A DNA stretch of 43,951 nucleotides, taken from positions 1 through 43,951 of the forward strand of contig CAMIYN010000013.1 in assembly GCA_946403075.1 (NCBI GenBank). The letters run 5' to 3'. The position numbers and the translations under genes are program-made. The stretch is from an uncultured Lachnospiraceae bacterium (GTDB taxonomy: Bacteria > Bacillota > Clostridia > Lachnospirales > Lachnospiraceae). Under the pieces are notes generated by a model. It did not search any database. It had not been told where the DNA came from and saw only the letters and a list, made by a program, of their open reading frames with translations. Positions 42,601-43,951 of the stretch are shown here, piece after piece (the first letter of the stretch is position 1; each line of letters starts with the position of its first letter).

Positions 42601-43653
42601 TGGAATGAAAATAGTTATACTATAACATATAATTTAAACAAAGGAAGTTTTAGTGATACATACACTGCTCCTGTAAGCTGGATGTATTCAGATGGAGCTA
42701 ATGTTATACTCCCTACCGTAGATAATATTTCAAGAAATCATTATACATTTGATGGTTGGTATAAAGAAAAAGAATTTACAAATAAAATTACTTCATTAAA
42801 TGAAATTGCAGAGAATTTAAATTTGTATGCAAAATGGAATTTTAACGGTAATGATGGTGAATATTATACGATAACATTTAATGCAAATGAAGGAAGTGGA
42901 AGTATGGAGTCTCAATATGCATTTTATGGAGAAGAAATTTCACTTTATCCAAATGAATTCACAAGACAAGGATATACATTTAATAATTGGGTATCAAGCG
43001 ATGGAAGAACATTTACAAATGGGCAAAATATAGGTGAAGTTTTAGAAAATTTAACTTTACAAGCAACTTGGAATGTTATTATAGCACCATATAGGCCATC
43101 AGGTTCAAGAGGCGGTGGAAGAGGTGGTGGCGGAGGTGGCGGTGGTGGTGGTGGAGGTGCTGCCACAGGAAAACTTCCTTCATTTAATAATTTATTAAAT
43201 GCTGCTCCAACTACGACATATGTGACAACTACTAAAATAATAAAATCTGTAGTAAATAATTATATAAGTGCTTGGATAACGGACCCAACAACTGGTAAGT
43301 GGAAATTAAACACTATGGGGGCAAATGGACAAATACAATCTATAGCTGATGGATTTTTTGTGGTGCCAAGTGTTAAAACTCAATTAGTAAATAATATTCC
43401 TGTGCAAACAACAGTAAATAATACATATTATTTTGATGCACAAGGGAATATGGTCACAGGTTTCGTCCAAACTGCTGATAGTAAAAAATACTTTTTTGAT
43501 AATGCAAAAACTGGTAATGAGGGAGTTATGACTATTGGTTGGAAAGAAATTCAAGGTTCTTGGTATTACTTTATGGCTGATGGGCAAATGTTAGTAAATG
43601 GTGTAACACCAGATGGGTATATAATTGGTGCAGATGGTAAATGGGCAAAATAA
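36688..43653 (+). CDS. Giant multi-domain cell-surface protein with Listeria-Bacteroides repeats
   Basis: 2321 residues from the ATG at 36688, which has GGAGG upstream; a GTG at 36676 overlaps that site. Order: signal peptide (1-29); a very acidic stretch (33-218) ending in nine DIET/EIET units; Ig-like (Big_3-type) segments near 232, 328, 725 and 938; a BspA-type leucine-rich part (about 465-680, SGCTKLEKVDLTK); fourteen Listeria-Bacteroides (Flg_new/InlB-B-like) repeats of about 75-90 residues (about 1024-2131), typically with GYTFGGWY and ending YAKW; a Gly-rich linker (about 2142-2158); and choline-binding-like repeats at the C-terminus (about 2190-2321, GSWYYFMADGQML). There is no LPXTG. 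It should be exported and held non-covalently on the wall, probably as an adhesin. Confidence 0.88.
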   Translation: MKFNFIRKCISILLCFAMLVCNTIPNFANGSFEFEETNVESIEESITELSNDTEIDEDNTIFNEYDLNYEDIKDDEIDEDIEVEETHNDTCEIEIKDVDDNLESEYSNTNIEDIETTLNETHEPHTDLESDIEILSEEDNEKLIIESESTLESDDLLVKTELDVLSESDAEDDLDKKIATESDIETDIETDIETDIETEIETEIETEIETEIETEMETKGNLYGETGKTILSSEILRMPDKTTYDKADFISIDLRGLIIRYEIDDGTYKDIEFSFDKWLWSYGDNNGCIPNPNVLGLHQIEVSYKGLTDYDNLSSNFPVTVNLYVRELESLSVQTPPTKSSYKGGEKLNLDGLIIRKNYTGGAYEDIERPTNLAWEYKLIGSIGENYYVNKVQDGEYLLPIDTGVELTYNGKSVTIPITVSGTYTYWDFAQCSYDEDEKILTVLRSRFRPEYDFGPKVRNDCDITFPMKSSYGGNTFSSYNDTNLRIYNEVEKIVFDNKVKIRGSKITINGVEQFYFAAMMNDMPNLKEVDFNSILLETDENGNCKIDSLYQLFSGCTKLEKVDLTKIFNESLFSIKSLFACFKGCKNLRDIKFLGTINVRQFDQMFLDAKAPADLDLSTLQVSDADGISLESMFRNASIVGKLDISNFRCKKESCNTNLMFENTTFGSIKIANSNKFYHCGYKELPKASYKCIETGKEYETLEEMWADHSTDTRYLTYTITNKVETIEIINYPTKLDYVVGENIDLTGLKLKLTYTNDTESEIQYSEENKDKFVIFNMYTQVVTKVDNTKFHKVQYNGVSSENEFCINITNISNFNNINRFLYYTTYSTRDDGSKKWVLGDSFLDNIKKVNPVLLFNEEGKDNGGVIYPYYSGKVGTDFNPDDYEGAHDFSGPSGNVVAGEYEIDGYIRNLYINLGIGVEADGEVNFDVKNYGMFNNISVGTNPHKLNYLQGEKFDPKGLVIYMNNTNDCHKTITYNENTKEKFTFSPSLDTILTTENKNITITYYNSTCSLPINVSLSEKSKEVTFKIGHGKDDVTTKVGVGLHIIPITAPEITGWTFEYWYKDDENTPYDFDNEIVSDDITLYAKYNANEYNIKYYLHGIQYTDVENDTRKYNEEKTLKTFTDDFNKGYTFIGWYEKSDYSGSAVSSIPINTVGDKVYYAKWEANTYPITFNLMGGTWKNGAPPYTTHLYDADTLLPTADDIEFDGHYLRDWIRLNPTEYGYNTSYVINDKGSILNLAAKPFKNFTGSTLYAVYYDAYNVTFDTKYYESESSSGVNIGVMTPEKIVVVNNSADNNGTYNSKITAPAIGNADGYKFGGWYREKSYTNAWNFNSDEVTESITLYAKWTPVITQKFDFNSNGKGIAPESQFVIDGEKLTNPGAISGVVGYKFKYWYETNENEAFDFTATITNANELVPRILYAKWQTITYTIRYNVNNGQLPNGVKQYFTKTYDSSVILETPTRTGYTFGGWYQDNNTFNNSYDGQTDLSTVENANINIFAKWTANTYNISFDVGTSGATAPANVIKTYGVARTEDLPNPTNIPDGYEFLGWYKEQTYNTKWTGKVSNDDLTSVNGETVTVYAKWQMGIIYNANGHGTAPATKTITGSETYNLPSMSVKGWTFGGWYEEATCDNLVGLAGEPYTATVAKTLYAKWTAKDYTINYDAKGGTITGDISFTKTYDTAITTDLSIPTRDGYIFDGWFIDDNTFNNLYNKANDDIYVEGKTTPYYIYAKWTAKTYTINYNANGGTINGDTSFTKTYATIYSGTLMTPTRTGWTFGGWFIDNETFETSYNKSNDDIYEEGKTSTYFIYAKWTPKTYTINYNAGNGASVSPTSFVKTYDTAITTDLALPTRTGWTFGGWFIDNETFEISYNKSNDDIYEEGKNTYTIFAKWNENEYTISLNENGGDYDINYTKPTNRLYHESVSLPNSANITKKGYTFDGWYENNSFTGSKITSIPANTAANKEYFLKWNENSYTITYNLNKGSFSDTYTAPVSWMYSDGANVILPTVDNISRNHYTFDGWYKEKEFTNKITSLNEIAENLNLYAKWNFNGNDGEYYTITFNANEGSGSMESQYAFYGEEISLYPNEFTRQGYTFNNWVSSDGRTFTNGQNIGEVLENLTLQATWNVIIAPYRPSGSRGGGRGGGGGGGGGGGGAATGKLPSFNNLLNAAPTTTYVTTTKIIKSVVNNYISAWITDPTTGKWKLNTMGANGQIQSIADGFFVVPSVKTQLVNNIPVQTTVNNTYYFDAQGNMVTGFVQTADSKKYFFDNAKTGNEGVMTIGWKEIQGSWYYFMADGQMLVNGVTPDGYIIGADGKWAK
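37234..37341 (+). repeat. Nine 12-bp tandem repeats coding DIET/EIET
   Basis: Nine units of 12 bp: four GATATAGAAACA then five of GAGATAGAAAC[A/T] type (the last GAGATGGAAACT). In-frame, so slippage would add or remove four residues at a time without breaking the gene. Confidence 0.9.
42001..42103 (+). repeat. 103-bp near-identical block, copy 1
   Basis: Matches 42241-42343 with one mismatch (42059 C versus 42299 T), exactly 240 bp apart, which is one protein repeat of 80 residues. Confidence 0.92.
42241..42343 (+). repeat. 103-bp near-identical block, copy 2
   Basis: Second copy of the block at 42001-42103, one mismatch. The other protein repeats are far more diverged, so this pair is a recent duplication or conversion. 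Confidence 0.92.
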
Positions 43654-43702
43654 ATCATAAGTTTATATGACATCATAAGAAACATTAGATAAGTTTATTT
43701 AT

Positions 43703-43735
43703 AAAACTAAAACCCCTTATGGTTTTAGTTTTTTT
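43703..43735 (+). terminator. Terminator of the giant surface-protein gene
   Basis: A perfect 12-bp stem, AAAACTAAAACC (43703-43714) with GGTTTTAGTTTT (43721-43732), a 6-nt loop and a T run. A closely related sequence lies on the minus strand at 3402-3437. Confidence 0.92.
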
Positions 43736-43820
43736 GTTTTCAAAATTTTTTATGGGTATGGGTATGGGGTGGTATGTCAACAGATAGGTCGACCTATGAT
43801 TAATATTACAATTTTGTAAA

Positions 43821-43845
43821 CGGGCTCGTGGTACTTCGCCCCTAC
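43821..43845 (-). repeat. GC-rich core repeat near the window end
   Basis: On the minus strand it reads GTAGGGGCGAAGTACCACG then AGCCCG, two mismatches from the 25-bp core. Nearby 43856-43884 (runs of C, then ATAATATGCCC) resembles the C-tract sequence at 20-55. No gene is seen in 43654-43951. Confidence 0.75.
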
Positions 43846-43899
43846 ATTTTTAGATATACCCCCCTATCAAATGATAATATGCCCACTATGGGTAGAGCC

Positions 43900-43920
43900 G
43901 TAGGGGCGAACCATTTGTAA
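43900..43920 (+). repeat. Partial copy of the GC-rich core repeat
   Basis: GTAGGGGCGAACCATTTGTAA shares only the first 11 bp of the core, in the opposite direction to the copy at 43821. Confidence 0.5.
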
Positions 43921-43951
43921 AGACTAACATGGTATACAAATAGTCTAAGGG

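Noticed and set aside
42945-43166. Minus-strand ORF with a long proline run
   Set aside because: It is the reverse reading of the Gly-rich linker in the surface protein; no independent support.

Overview
The window is strongly AT-rich DNA from a low-GC Gram-positive anaerobe, most likely a clostridial (Lachnospirales-like) Firmicute. Supporting signs are consensus sigma-A promoters, strong GGAGG ribosome sites, no envelope genes of Gram-negative type, a single-domain hexapeptide 'GlmU-like' protein, DUF1385, UPF0735, an Rpn-family transposase/nuclease, a BspA/Listeria-Bacteroides-repeat surface protein with choline-binding-like repeats, and acetate formation by PduL plus AckA. The species cannot be named from the sequence alone.

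Layout. (1) Positions 1-4800 are an accessory, repeat-rich region. It holds an IS3-family transposase (orfA/orfB joined by a -1 slip site), an Rpn-family PD-(D/E)XK gene bracketed by two ~204-bp direct repeats and apparently read from a leaderless promoter, and several copies of a GC-rich 25-bp core repeat. An unannotated convergent small-RNA locus at about 2938-3282 looks like a type I toxin-antitoxin system: a 22-residue hydrophobic peptide on the minus strand, an ~86-nt RNA on the plus strand with a perfect-consensus promoter, and a shared bidirectional terminator. A secreted protein follows, whose ribosome-binding position is a run of nine G. (2) 4828-6578 is a translationally coupled pduL-ackA pair on the minus strand for acetyl-CoA to acetate and ATP. 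(3) 6860-7390 is decayed: the 3' half of an ABC ATPase and a small ORF cut by a stop. (4) 7717-17476 is a core block: ParC/GyrA-like topoisomerase, a left-handed beta-helix protein, a DUF3298/4163-like membrane protein, upp, an antisense-oriented tRNA-Leu, polA, a small unknown gene, and a CoaE-metallo-beta-lactamase fusion. (5) 17600-25466 holds divergent rpmB/rpmE, DUF1385, prmC, a MATE transporter fused to a cytidylate-kinase-like domain, an orphan sugar-binding lipoprotein, an ECF S component, a uracil permease and tRNA-Cys/tRNA-Glu. (6) 25492-27575 is rpmG-secE-nusG-rplK-rplA, ended by a terminator before any rplJL. (7) 27819-36435 is one long, tightly packed operon-like run: prfB (without the usual frameshift), UPF0735 ACT protein, YcxB-like protein, tsaE-tsaB-rimI-rnz-tsaD (t6A tRNA modification with tRNA 3' processing), ispD, nnr and an AlkD-like protein. 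(8) 36688-43653 is a giant cell-surface protein, followed by a strong terminator and more copies of the accessory-region repeat.

Themes. The core genes centre on translation and tRNA maturation (ribosomal proteins, NusG/SecE, PrmC with RF2, t6A genes, RNase Z), nucleotide salvage (upp with a uracil permease) and cofactor metabolism (CoaE, Nnr). The most notable non-standard items are the hidden type I toxin-antitoxin locus, the two domain fusions (CoaE-MBL and MATE-Cmk), the G-run at the ribosome site of a secreted protein, and the family of GC-rich and AT-rich dispersed repeats shared between both ends of the window.
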